Positions 5,915 through 12,756 of a stretch of DNA of 12,756 nt are shown here, piece after piece; position 1 is the first letter of the stretch, and each line of letters opens with the position of its first letter. Below the pieces are notes generated by a model. It saw nothing but the letters and a program-made list of their open reading frames with translations. It made no database searches and was not told where the DNA came from. The translations under genes were made by a program, and so were the position numbers. This DNA comes from CAZEHS01 sp964511875. Its GTDB lineage: Bacteria > Bacillota > Clostridia > Peptostreptococcales > Acidaminobacteraceae. The stretch lies in the NCBI GenBank assembly GCA_964511875.1, contig CAZEHS010000088.1, positions 1 through 12,756 of the forward strand, read 5' to 3'.

Positions 5915-7942
5915 ATGAGACTCGACATACCAACCCTTGCTGTCACGCAAAGCATGATCATGATCGTCCAGGCGGCTGCTCTGCTGCTCCAATACCTGGT
6001 GAATAAAACTTATCGAGGAATCGGATGGTGGTTGTCAGGCTCTGTCCTTCTGGCGCTGGGGTGCATATTCACACCGCTGGTGACAGTCAAATCCCTGCTG
6101 ATTCTCGCCCGCATTGCAAATCCGCTGCTGGTGCTGGGACATATCATGCTGTATATCGGTATCATCCGTTTCTTTGATCGGAAAGAAAGTCACCGGTTCC
6201 TCATCCCATTCTATACCGTGTTTCTTCTTACATATTATTACTTCATGTATGGCAATAACGACATTTCAGGACGCACAGTCGTTGTCTCAACAGCAATAGC
6301 TGTGATAGAGCTGATGACCGCTTACGTGCTCCTATCGATAAAGGAGCGACATGTCTCGACTTCAGCCCACTTTACGGGAGCCTTGTTTCTTGTCGGCGGT
6401 TTATTTTTAGCAGTCCGCACAGGTTATACACTGATCACGCCGCCGGTTCAATCATATGCAGAATTTGTCCGGATACCCATTCATTTCCTGGCATATATCA
6501 TCCCTATCCTCACCACCACTCTATGGACATTCGGATTCATCATGATGGTGAACCAGCGCCTGAATGCTGAAAATCTTGAAGAAAAAGAACAGATGCAGAT
6601 GATTTTCAATACAAGTCCTGATGCTGCATCGATCACTCGTCTGTCGGATGGGGTATTTCTTGATGTGAATGCAGGCTTTTTAAGAATGAGTGAGTGCTCC
6701 CGCACTGAAGTCATAGGAAAATCCACTTTTGATGACAATGTCTGGCACAATATCTCCGACCGCGGAATCTATATTGCAGAGATGGACAGGAAGGGCTTTT
6801 GTGAGAATATGGAGTTCACTTTCAAGCGCAAAGACGGAAGCCCTTTTACTGGTCTGATATCCGGCAGCATCATACCCATCAATGATCAACCCCATGTTTA
6901 CAGTGTTGTACGCGATATCACGGAGCGAAAATCGATAGAGGCCGCTCTCCAGGAAAGTGAAGAAACTTATCGTTCAATCCTTAAAGCTTCTCCTGATGAT
7001 ATTACAATCACAGACCTGGAAGGCAACATCCTGATGGTATCCCAAGCAGCTAAAAGGATGTTCGGCTTCAATGATGATTTCAACGATTTCACAGGTATGA
7101 AATTTTCGGATTTCATTGTCCCAGAGGATCTGGGACGGGCGGTGGACAATATCATGCTCATGTTCAAGGGAGGATATGCAAAACCCAGCGAGTACCGAGC
7201 CGTACGCAGGGATCGGAGCATTTTTGATATCGAAGTCAACAGCGGATTGGTTCGCGGCCTCAATGGGCAGCCGACCAAGATCATCATTATCGCCCGCGAC
7301 ATCAGCGTCCGCAAACAGACCGAACTGCAGGTTCAGAATCTCCTTCATCAGCTCGAGATTGAGAAAAATACTGCGCAGCTCAATTCACTGACTGACAGTC
7401 TGACCGGATTGGCGAACCGAAGATATTTTGACGATGCTCTTAAAGTGGAATTTTACAGGTTGAAGCGCTCTGGGTCTCCATTGTCAATGATCATGCTTGA
7501 CGTTGACCATTTCAAGAAATTCAATGACCGCTATGGGCATTTAGTCGGTGATGACTGTTTGAGACAACTTGGTTCAACACTAAAATCTCTTGTCAGCCGC
7601 GCGCCTGATATTGTTGCTCGATATGGCGGGGAAGAGTTCGTTGTCATACTGCCCGAAACAGAGAGTCATGGTGCCGAAGCATTGGCGGAACGAATTCGGA
7701 AAGAAATTGAAAATCTTGGTATTCCGCACGCGGATTCCGACGCAGCTGATTGCATTACTGTCAGTCTCGGTGTTGTAACCGTTCACTTTACAGAATTTGA
7801 AGCACCTGAACATGTTGTGGCACTTGCCGATGAAGCAATGTATCGAGCCAAGATGGAAGGACGCAACCGCATGGTGGTTATCTCAGCCCCATCAACGCTC
7901 AGAAGAGCTGACTTATCAGAAGTGACAGTGACTCTACCCTGA
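5915..7942 (+). CDS. Membrane-anchored PAS-PAS-GGDEF diguanylate cyclase
   Basis: This 675-residue sensor enzyme should make cyclic di-GMP from two GTP. Residues 1-212 hold about seven hydrophobic helices (7TM-type sensor). PAS domain 1 spans about 225-335 and ends YSVVRDITERK. PAS domain 2 spans about 350-465 and ends IIIARDISVRK. A coiled-coil linker (466-490) leads to the GGDEF domain at about 492-655. The catalytic signature is GGEEF at 571-575, with DSLTGLANRRYF and DVDHFKKFNDRYGH intact, so activity is expected. RAPD at 562-565 is the RxxD inhibitory site at the standard distance, so product feedback is likely. No EAL or HD-GYP domain is present. The start at 5915 has GGAG about 6 nt upstream; an in-frame ATG four codons earlier has none. 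A palindromic operator overlaps the probable promoter. Ligands for the membrane and PAS parts are unknown. Confidence 0.95.
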   Translation: MRLDIPTLAVTQSMIMIVQAAALLLQYLVNKTYRGIGWWLSGSVLLALGCIFTPLVTVKSLLILARIANPLLVLGHIMLYIGIIRFFDRKESHRFLIPFYTVFLLTYYYFMYGNNDISGRTVVVSTAIAVIELMTAYVLLSIKERHVSTSAHFTGALFLVGGLFLAVRTGYTLITPPVQSYAEFVRIPIHFLAYIIPILTTTLWTFGFIMMVNQRLNAENLEEKEQMQMIFNTSPDAASITRLSDGVFLDVNAGFLRMSECSRTEVIGKSTFDDNVWHNISDRGIYIAEMDRKGFCENMEFTFKRKDGSPFTGLISGSIIPINDQPHVYSVVRDITERKSIEAALQESEETYRSILKASPDDITITDLEGNILMVSQAAKRMFGFNDDFNDFTGMKFSDFIVPEDLGRAVDNIMLMFKGGYAKPSEYRAVRRDRSIFDIEVNSGLVRGLNGQPTKIIIIARDISVRKQTELQVQNLLHQLEIEKNTAQLNSLTDSLTGLANRRYFDDALKVEFYRLKRSGSPLSMIMLDVDHFKKFNDRYGHLVGDDCLRQLGSTLKSLVSRAPDIVARYGGEEFVVILPETESHGAEALAERIRKEIENLGIPHADSDAADCITVSLGVVTVHFTEFEAPEHVVALADEAMYRAKMEGRNRMVVISAPSTLRRADLSEVTVTLP

Positions 7943-7949
7943 TTCCATC

Positions 7950-7997
7950 AAAAAACCCGATTCAGTGCATTCAAGGCGCCTGAATCGGGGTTTTTTT
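7950..7997. terminator. Strong bidirectional rho-independent terminator
   Basis: CCCGATTCAG (7956-7965) pairs perfectly with CTGAATCGGG (7980-7989) around a 14-nt loop. Six A residues lie on the left and seven T residues (7991-7997) on the right, so it works in both directions. It ends the GGDEF gene on the plus strand and lrgB on the minus strand. The TAA stop of lrgB (7996-7998) overlaps the T-run. Confidence 0.9.
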
Positions 7998-8688
7998 ATT
8001 GCAGCAGCTTCAGAAGCAAGGGCATCGCCAGCGTGGTTATCAACCCCGTCAAACCGATTGATACACTGCTGATGCTGCCTTCTGTTTCGCCGTACTCAAA
8101 GGCCCGAGCGGTGCCAAGCGCATGGGAAGCGGCACCCAGACCTGTTCCCCTCGCAACAGGGTGCTTTATCCTCAACAATGAAAAGACAAAAGGCGCTGCC
8201 AGGACCCCTGTGATTCCTGTGATTATGACAAACGCCACTGTGAGTGATGGCACTCCCCCAATGACTTTACTGACAGCTGCCGCAATCGGATTCGTCAGGG
8301 ATTTGGGCAACAGTGAAAGGAACAGGCTTTCATTGAACCCGAACATCTTTGTGAAAATCGTCACAGAGAGTGCAGATGCTAACACACTGACTGTAATTCC
8401 CAGGATCAGAGCAGCAAAATGTTCCCTGATCCGCTCCCGTTGGCGGTAAAGCGGCAGAGCCAGAGAGACTGTCAGCGGCCCCAGAAAGAAACTGATGATG
8501 CTTCCACCGGTATTGTAAGAATCATAAGGAATGCGCAGGACTGCGAGCAAAAGCCCGATGATGATAGAGGCAGTAATGATCGGATTCAGGAGCGGCGATC
8601 GCCAACGCTGCTGAAGTCTTACACCGACGTCGTAAGCCAAAATTGTCAGGAGCAGGCCGAACAGAGGAGAAGAAAGGATATTTGTCAT
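7996..8688 (-). CDS. lrgB: LrgB/CidB family membrane protein
   Basis: This 230-residue polytopic membrane protein is the partner of LrgA. LrgB family hallmarks are visible: an N-terminal segment ILSSPLFGLLLTILAYDVG, the central KSLTNPIAAAVSKVIGGVPSL stretch, and the Gly/Ala-rich end with GLGAASHALGTARAFEYGETE. LrgAB/CidAB were first described as holin/antiholin-like regulators of murein hydrolase export and cell death. Relatives such as B. subtilis PftAB move pyruvate. The start was set at 8688, since GGAGGAGA precedes it and the ATG overlaps the lrgA stop as ATGA. The 73 codons further upstream in frame are a Cys/His-rich shadow of lrgA. It ends in the shared terminator. Confidence 0.93.
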   Translation of the reverse strand: MTNILSSPLFGLLLTILAYDVGVRLQQRWRSPLLNPIITASIIIGLLLAVLRIPYDSYNTGGSIISFFLGPLTVSLALPLYRQRERIREHFAALILGITVSVLASALSVTIFTKMFGFNESLFLSLLPKSLTNPIAAAVSKVIGGVPSLTVAFVIITGITGVLAAPFVFSLLRIKHPVARGTGLGAASHALGTARAFEYGETEGSISSVSIGLTGLITTLAMPLLLKLLQ

Positions 8689-9047
8689 TTCTTCTCCTCC
8701 AGATGCAGGATGACTGTCTGAACAGTCAGGGCAGTCAGGGCCATGGTGATCACAGTGCTTATCACCGAAACCGCCGTCAACTGCATCAGCAGCATCCCAG
8801 AGAGTCCTGTTATGGTCACCAGACCTACAACAACCGGCACAAAAAAGAAACCGATGTTGCTGAGAAAAAAATCCGTACAATTTCCTATGTAATCTTCTTT
8901 CACCCATCCCAAGGACAATGCAATGAATAGCAGCAGCATGCCAAGTACGGTTCCCGGAAAGCGGATCAACGGTTCGAGTGCTCTTCCGACCAGCTCCCCC
9001 AATGACCAGAAAAACAATAATACTGCAAGCTGATTGATATATTTCAT
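8685..9047 (-). CDS. lrgA: LrgA/CidA family holin-like membrane protein
   Basis: This 120-residue protein has four hydrophobic segments near 5-24, 33-50, 62-84 and 88-114. The family pattern includes FPGTVLGMLLLFIALSLGWV, where the Gly-Met-Leu core faces the membrane, and NIGFFFVPVVVGLV in the third helix, plus a short charged tail ending EEKK. It is expected to form oligomers and work with LrgB as an exporter or pyruvate transporter. The start at 9047 has GGAGG 5 nt upstream. An upstream ATG 28 codons earlier adds an unrelated Asn/Glu-rich leader without family match. The stop overlaps the lrgB start, so the two are translationally coupled. No LytSR two-component pair, the usual regulator, lies in the window. 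Confidence 0.92.
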   Translation of the reverse strand: MKYINQLAVLLFFWSLGELVGRALEPLIRFPGTVLGMLLLFIALSLGWVKEDYIGNCTDFFLSNIGFFFVPVVVGLVTITGLSGMLLMQLTAVSVISTVITMALTALTVQTVILHLEEKK

Positions 9048-9116
9048 GAGTTCCTCCGCATTGAGAACCGATTTTTCATTATTATCCACTCTGTTACCAT
9101 TTAAACACATCTCATT

Positions 9117-9144
9117 CTTAAACAGTATCAATATGTCGTTTCAA
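9117..9144 (-). promoter_or_regulatory. Weak promoter candidate for lrgAB
   Basis: On the minus strand TTGAAA (9139-9144) is followed after 16 nt by TTTAAG (9117-9122). The pair lies just downstream of the sstT terminator and 69 nt before the lrgA start, where a promoter is expected. The -10 match is only moderate. Confidence 0.3.
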
Positions 9145-9149
9145 CATCA

Positions 9150-9193
9150 AAAAAGCCCCCTGCTGCAGAATCAAGCTGCAGTCAGGAGGCTTT
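9150..9193 (-). terminator. Rho-independent terminator of sstT
   Basis: On the minus strand a GC-rich stem pairs 9152-9168 with 9176-9193 around CTGCAG/CTGCAG arms. It has one bulge, one mismatch and a 7-nt loop, and is followed by six T residues (complement of the A-run 9149-9154). It lies 10 nt after the sstT stop and separates sstT from lrgAB. Confidence 0.88.
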
Positions 9194-9203
9194 AATCAGT
9201 AAA

Positions 9204-10454
9204 CTATGCTACCTTATCTTCACTCGCATGGACATCAATAGACTTCCCTATTTTGCGCCACTGGGCAAATTCTGCTGAAGCTGTGAACAGCACATCCGTC
9301 GAGGAATTAAGTGCTGTTTCGCATGAATCCTGCAGAACTCCTACGATAAAACCGACACCTACTACTTTCATCGCGATGTCATTCGGAATGCCGAACAGGC
9401 TGCAGGCAAGCGGAATGAGAAGAAGTGAACCACCGGCGACGCCAGAGGCACCGCAGGCGCATACAGCTGACAATACGCTCAGGATCAGCGCTGTGCCCAG
9501 ATCGACCTGAATACCCATGGTATGAACTGCCGCCAGCGTCAATACTGAAATTGTAACTGCTGCGCCTGCCATGTTTATGGTAGCCCCTAAAGGTATGGAT
9601 ACGGAATACGTATCCTTGTCCAAACCGAGCTTTTCACACAAGCTCATATTCACAGGGATGTTTGCCGCTGAGCTGCGGGTAAAAAACGCTGTGATGCCGC
9701 TTTCCCGAAGGCATCTGAAAACAAGCGGGTACGGATTCTGACGAATATTCACGAATACGATGATGGGATTGACCACTAGAGCCACAAACACCATACAGCC
9801 GATCAGAACCGCAAGTAATTGACCATAGCTCAGCAATGAAGCTATTCCGTTTGTTGCAATCGCTTCAAATACCAGACCCATGATTCCGAGCGGCGCAAAA
9901 TTGATGACCCATCTGACCATTTGAGATACAGCGTCTGAAAAATTTACGATCATGGTTTTTGTAGTATCCGGAGCACCTCTTAAAGCAAAACCCAGAAGCA
10001 GGGCCCATGACAGGATTCCAATATAATTTGCATTGTAGAGTGCTTTGACCGGGTTATCGACTACGTTCATCAGCAGTGTTTTCAGTACTTCAACAACACC
10101 ACCCGGAGGTGTGACGTTCTCTGCACCCGTTACCAGGGTTAAGGTGACAGGGAACATGAAACTTACTACAACCGCTATGAGTCCGGCTAAGAATGTACCT
10201 AAAAGATAAAGCACGATTATTGATTTCATATTGGTTTGATGACCGCTCTTGTGCTGTGAGATGGCGGACATTACCAGAAAGAATACCAAAATCGGGGCAA
10301 TCGCTTTCAGAGCCCCTACGAATAATGAACCGAAAATGACAATCGGTGCAGCCTTGTCCGGAACCAGAACAGCCAGAATGATACCAATGACCAAACCAAC
10401 GATAATTCGCTTTACCAGACTCATTTCATTCCATTTGTTGAGTAAACTTTTCAA
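9204..10454 (-). CDS. sstT: SstT sodium:serine/threonine symporter
   Basis: This 416-residue inner-membrane protein of the dicarboxylate/amino acid:cation symporter (DAACS) family imports L-serine and L-threonine with Na+. Similarity to the enterobacterial SstT is extensive: the opening SLVKRIIVGLVIGIILA, the serine-rich re-entrant block FFTRSSAANIPVN (257-269), SIPLGATINMAGAA (286-299) with the NMAG ion/substrate motif, CGASGVAGGS (334-343), and QDSCETALNSSTDVLFTA (375-392). The length is usual. The start appears to be TTG (10452-10454), with GGGGG about 10 nt upstream. The first ATG is 10 codons further in and lacks a good site, so the exact start is uncertain. It is transcribed alone: terminators lie on both sides, and a 207-nt region upstream contains only weak promoter-like hexamers. 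Confidence 0.95.
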   Translation of the reverse strand: MKSLLNKWNEMSLVKRIIVGLVIGIILAVLVPDKAAPIVIFGSLFVGALKAIAPILVFFLVMSAISQHKSGHQTNMKSIIVLYLLGTFLAGLIAVVVSFMFPVTLTLVTGAENVTPPGGVVEVLKTLLMNVVDNPVKALYNANYIGILSWALLLGFALRGAPDTTKTMIVNFSDAVSQMVRWVINFAPLGIMGLVFEAIATNGIASLLSYGQLLAVLIGCMVFVALVVNPIIVFVNIRQNPYPLVFRCLRESGITAFFTRSSAANIPVNMSLCEKLGLDKDTYSVSIPLGATINMAGAAVTISVLTLAAVHTMGIQVDLGTALILSVLSAVCACGASGVAGGSLLLIPLACSLFGIPNDIAMKVVGVGFIVGVLQDSCETALNSSTDVLFTASAEFAQWRKIGKSIDVHASEDKVA

Positions 10455-10554
10455 AATTTTAATTCCCCCTTGTAGTTGACTGTGAATACATAATACACAC
10501 GTTTTTCCTTTAATACGCTATTTTCAGCGGACTTAAGCCACTAAAAACTGCGCA

Positions 10555-10590
10555 CGTTGATTAGTTTACCACGAATTATGCATTATGAAA
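10555..10590 (-). promoter_or_regulatory. Weak promoter candidate for sstT
   Basis: On the minus strand TTTTCA is followed after exactly 17 nt by TAAACT, each matching the sigma-70 consensus at four of six places. It lies just past the terminator of the preceding operon, about 110 nt before the sstT start. A second TATTAT hexamer nearer the gene has no convincing -35 partner. No leader hairpin or riboswitch-like structure was recognised in this gap. Confidence 0.3.
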
Positions 10591-10602
10591 ACCAAAATCG
10601 AA

Positions 10603-10654
10603 TAAAAAAAAGGAACTGAATCGAATGATTCACTCATTCGATTCAATCCCTTTT
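10603..10654 (-). terminator. Rho-independent terminator of the sugar ABC / D-lyxose isomerase operon
   Basis: A perfect 12-bp stem TGAATCGAATGA (10617-10628) / TCATTCGATTCA (10634-10645) is extended outward through mismatches by GGA/TCC pairs and an A/T-run. On the minus strand it is followed by eight T residues. It starts 8 nt after the ABM gene stop and clearly ends this operon. The stem again contains CGATTCA(G). Confidence 0.9.
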
Positions 10655-10661
10655 GGGTATC

Positions 10662-10946
10662 CTACCCTAGCGCTTTCATGATGCGGACATCCTTTGAAAG
10701 GATTTTCCCAGCCAGTTTTCTGCCTTTCTCCGTCATGTAGGGCGTATCCATATGGGCCTCCAAGTCATCATAACTTGCCCATGTTTCTACAAAGGTTAAT
10801 CGGTTTGGGGTATCGATCTGTTGAAACAGTGAATATTCAATACACCCTCGCTCCGACAATGTGATTTTAACGGCATCCAGCTGAATGGCAATGACTTCTT
10901 CCAGGAATTCCGGTGCAACTTCAATATGTGCGATTACTTTGAGCAT
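10662..10946 (-). CDS. Small ABM-fold (YgiN-like) putative monooxygenase
   Basis: This 94-residue protein of the antibiotic biosynthesis monooxygenase (ABM, dimeric alpha/beta-barrel) superfamily reads VIAHIEVAPEFLEEVIAIQ, then GCIEYSLFQQIDTPNRLTFVETW followed by YDDLEAHMDTPYM. This is the usual beta-alpha-beta-beta order with the conserved ExW..DxxxxH ending. Relatives include the quinol monooxygenase YgiN, the autoinducer-processing LsrG and cofactor-free oxygenases. Many have no proven activity. The ATG is 12 nt downstream of the D-lyxose isomerase stop, with GGAGG 6 nt before it, so it is the last gene of the sugar operon. Its role there is unknown. A sugar-related task is conceivable because rhamnose mutarotase shares the fold, but no mutarotase signature is seen. 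Confidence 0.85.
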   Translation of the reverse strand: MLKVIAHIEVAPEFLEEVIAIQLDAVKITLSERGCIEYSLFQQIDTPNRLTFVETWASYDDLEAHMDTPYMTEKGRKLAGKILSKDVRIMKALG

Positions 10947-10958
10947 GGAACACCTCCA

Positions 10959-11504
10959 TCATACAATGCGCTTAAGTGCCGGATTGATTTCCGGATCCGT
11001 GTATACATCATTGTCATCCAGACTTTTAGTGGAGAACTCTGACACCACTGCCCCTTCAGGCCCTGCCTGGAACCAGTGCAGAGTATTCGGATTCATCGTG
11101 TACTGATCTCCGGGATTCAGGATGATTTCATGCCAAACGGTAAAACAGCTCTCCTTGCCTGAGGGTATCTTTCCTTTGGGGTTTTGAGCCGGTGATCCTT
11201 CCACATAGAAATATACCTGACCCCACCGGCAGCGGAAGGTTTCTTCCTTGCCCGCGTAGTCACCGACAGGGGGATGCCGGTGCTCGGGGCAGGTTTGGCC
11301 TGGGAACAGGATGAGTTCCTTTGCGCATACTTTCTCGGTATTCAGGTAGACTACCAGCTCAAGGCCGATTTCTTCCAATCGGCCCAGGCCGTATTCAGCT
11401 ACCTGGAATTCTGCTTTTTCAGCTTCAGTGATGATGATGCCCGCCCGGTCAAGAAATGCCAATGCACGGGTTTTCGCACTTTCATATATTTCGGGAGTCA
11501 GCAC
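10959..11504 (-). CDS. D-lyxose ketol-isomerase
   Basis: This 181-residue cupin-fold enzyme interconverts D-lyxose and D-xylulose (often also D-mannose and D-fructose) with a divalent metal, usually Mn2+. The metal site is readable: H75 and H77 in CPEHRHPP, E88 in GKEETFRC, and H143 in NPNTLHWFQAG. Their spacing (2, 11 and 55 residues) equals that of the ligands I recall for the structurally studied E. coli O157 enzyme (H69, H71, E82, H137). The length is typical. The start codon is GTG (11502-11504), with AGGAGG 5 nt before it. That site overlaps the stop of the upstream permease gene, only 9 nt away, so translation is coupled. The product D-xylulose would enter the pentose phosphate pathway after phosphorylation by a kinase not seen here. 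Confidence 0.93.
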   Translation of the reverse strand: MLTPEIYESAKTRALAFLDRAGIIITEAEKAEFQVAEYGLGRLEEIGLELVVYLNTEKVCAKELILFPGQTCPEHRHPPVGDYAGKEETFRCRWGQVYFYVEGSPAQNPKGKIPSGKESCFTVWHEIILNPGDQYTMNPNTLHWFQAGPEGAVVSEFSTKSLDDNDVYTDPEINPALKRIV

Positions 11505-11513
11505 TTGAACCTC

Positions 11514-12698
11514 CTACTTGCTCTTATTCCTTGTACTTATATCGAACCAGACTGCCAGCAGCAGCACGGAGCCCTTGATCATGTACTGGTAGGAGATATC
11601 CATGTTCAGGAGAGACATGCCGTTGTTGATGGAGGCCATGACCAGAGCACCTATGATCGCACCGAATACGGAACCGATCCCGCCGCTGGCTGACGCGCCG
11701 CCGATGAAGGATGCAGCGATGGCATCCAGTTCGAACAGGTTGCCTGCTGAGGGTGCTGCCGCATTCAGCCGGGCACTGAACATGATGCCTGACATGGCTG
11801 CAAGAGTACCCATTGAGGTGAATACCAGAAATACAGTCTTCTTGACATTGATACCGGAAAGCTTCGCCGCTTCCAGATTACCGCCCAGTGCGAATACGTG
11901 GCGGCCGATCGGGGTTTTATTCGTGATGAAGGAGTACAAGGCGACGAAACCGACTACGATGAATACAGTGTAAGGGATTCCTTTGTACAGTGCCATACTA
12001 AGTACGAAGGCCATGATCAGTCCGCCTACCAGCAGCAGCTGGCCTATGAAATAGTGACCTGGAAGCACTTCGAATTTATAGCTTTTACGCACCTTACGCT
12101 GATGCATCTCTGAAAAGATATAACCAAGGACTGCAACGATTCCGATGATGACTGAGAGCAGATGAATACCGTCAATATTCGCAATATCGCCCAGATAACC
12201 GACATTGATGTCATTGAAGGATTTGTGGAACGGGCCGATTGTCTGTCCCTTTGTAATGCCAATGACAGCACCTCTGAAAATCAGCATCCCTGCAAGCGTA
12301 ACGATAAAAGCAGGAACTCCGCGGTATGCGACCCAAAAACCCTGCCACATGCCAATGATCGCACCGACCAACAGAGTGAGCAGAATAGTGGGGATCGTCG
12401 GCAGACCCATTTTAACCTGAAGGATTCCTGCAATGGCGCCGGTGAAGGCTGCAATGGAACCTACAGAAAGATCGATATGCCCCGCAACAATGATCAGAAC
12501 CATCCCAACAGCCAGGACTGCTATGTAGCCTGTCTGCAGGTATAGATTTGTAAGATTCCGGGCTGATACGAATGTACCATTTGTTAAAACATTGAAAATC
12601 ATCATTATCACAAAAAGTGCAACGAACATCGCGTACTGTCGGATATTTGCCCGAAAAAGCTCCAGCAGCAGATTTCCCTTCTTGGTTTCAGTGGTCAT
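11514..12698 (-). CDS. mmsB: Multiple-monosaccharide ABC transporter permease (MmsB/GguB type)
   Basis: This 394-residue inner-membrane permease of the BPD_transp_2 family (ribose/xylose/galactose class) has about ten membrane helices. The diagnostic block AVGMVLIIVAGHIDLSVGSI lies at about 62-81. It is followed by GFWVAYRGVPAFIVTLAGML, and later by GRHVFALGGNLEAAKLSGI, which holds the cytoplasmic EAA-like loop that touches the ATPase. The length of nearly 400 residues and the extra cytoplasmic insert around HQRKVRKSYKFEV separate it from the ~320-residue RbsC type and match GguB/XylH-like permeases. The preceding ATPase gene ends 1 nt before the ATG, and GGGGAGG sits 7 nt upstream. Which sugar is carried is not shown. 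The D-lyxose isomerase downstream points to a pentose or related aldose such as lyxose, xylose or mannose. Confidence 0.92.
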   Translation of the reverse strand: MTTETKKGNLLLELFRANIRQYAMFVALFVIMMIFNVLTNGTFVSARNLTNLYLQTGYIAVLAVGMVLIIVAGHIDLSVGSIAAFTGAIAGILQVKMGLPTIPTILLTLLVGAIIGMWQGFWVAYRGVPAFIVTLAGMLIFRGAVIGITKGQTIGPFHKSFNDINVGYLGDIANIDGIHLLSVIIGIVAVLGYIFSEMHQRKVRKSYKFEVLPGHYFIGQLLLVGGLIMAFVLSMALYKGIPYTVFIVVGFVALYSFITNKTPIGRHVFALGGNLEAAKLSGINVKKTVFLVFTSMGTLAAMSGIMFSARLNAAAPSAGNLFELDAIAASFIGGASASGGIGSVFGAIIGALVMASINNGMSLLNMDISYQYMIKGSVLLLAVWFDISTRNKSK

Positions 12699-12699
12699 G

Positions 12700-12756
12700 C
12701 TAGTGCCTCCCCTGTCCTATGGAGTGTCTCATGATGGTTTCCTGATTCATCTGATC
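12700..12756 (-). CDS. mmsA: C-terminal end of sugar ABC transporter ATPase (cut by window edge)
   Basis: Only the last 18 codons are present, ending in TAG at 12700-12702. The peptide includes NQETIMRHSIGQ, which resembles the conserved tail of duplicated sugar ABC ATPases (GguA/XylG/MmsA type), where a 'qE.IM..A.G' ending is usual. Its stop lies 1 nt before the permease ATG. That tight spacing and the order ATPase-permease support the assignment. Too little is present for motif confirmation. Confidence 0.6.
   Translation of the reverse strand, partial: DQMNQETIMRHSIGQGRH

Noticed and set aside
8033..8449. Plus-strand frames opposite lrgAB (8033-8449, 8419-8721, 8643-8930)
   Set aside because: They are antisense shadows of membrane-protein genes with biased, motif-free translations. 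The plus-strand terminator at 7950-7997 also argues against transcription into them.
8689..8907. N-terminal extension of LrgB by 73 residues
   Set aside because: The extension is Cys/His/Asp-rich, lies wholly inside lrgA in another frame and does not fit the family. The start at 8688 has a good ribosome binding site and an ATGA overlap.
9048..9131. N-terminal extension of LrgA by 28 residues
   Set aside because: It has no ribosome binding site and does not resemble the hydrophobic family start, while GGAGG directly precedes the internal ATG at 9047.
11514..12756. Any sugar-binding protein fused to or following the permease
   Set aside because: The binding-protein gene is not in the window. 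The gene after the permease is clearly D-lyxose isomerase.
1..12756. CRISPR array, tRNA/rRNA, insertion sequence, integron or prophage
   Set aside because: I saw no regularly spaced direct repeats, no cloverleaf or CCA-ended candidate, no transposase or integrase motifs and no terminal inverted repeats around any gene block. An automated RNA scan was not possible.

Overview
The window looks like an ordinary stretch of bacterial chromosome, not a mobile element. Gene density is high, ribosome binding sites are strong (many AGGAGG-type), several operons are tightly packed with 1-12 nt gaps or ATGA overlaps, and clear rho-independent terminators close the units. Strong Shine-Dalgarno sites, a DUF975 membrane protein, LrgAB, SstT and a sugar ABC permease paired with D-lyxose isomerase would fit an anaerobic or facultative Bacillota-like bacterium. 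A spirochaete or other fermentative heterotroph cannot be excluded from sequence alone. No rRNA, tRNA, CRISPR, transposase, integrase or phage gene was seen.

Layout. Positions 1-2494 (+): the end of an unrecognised gene overlaps a sucrose/fructan GH32 hydrolase, which abuts a PfkB fructokinase. Together these form a cytoplasmic sucrose-use unit, closed by a bidirectional terminator. Positions 2600-5700 are a patchwork of small genes: a multi-zinc-ribbon protein (-), a divergent DUF975 membrane protein (+), an SRPBCC/AHSA1 protein (+) and a VOC/glyoxalase-fold protein (-). Two stretches here read like decayed C-terminal gene remnants (3420-3521 + and 4525-4710 -). Positions 5915-7942 (+) encode a membrane-anchored PAS-PAS-GGDEF diguanylate cyclase, with an operator-like palindrome inside its likely promoter. 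A bidirectional terminator separates it from the minus-strand half.

Positions 7996-12756 are all minus strand, in transcription order: the end of a sugar ABC ATPase, a multiple-monosaccharide ABC permease, D-lyxose isomerase, a small ABM-fold protein, a terminator, the Na+/serine-threonine symporter SstT, a terminator, then lrgA and lrgB.

How the genes work together: GH32 plus fructokinase turn imported sucrose or a fructoside into phosphorylated hexose. The ABC permease plus D-lyxose isomerase bring in a monosaccharide and convert D-lyxose to D-xylulose. SstT imports serine or threonine. LrgAB relatives export murein-hydrolase effectors or move pyruvate. No single new multi-gene system stands out. 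The items most worth a second look are the two gene relics around the DUF975 gene, two 19-bp palindromes with the same 8-3-8 build upstream of the SRPBCC and GGDEF genes, and three terminators sharing a CGATTCAG core.
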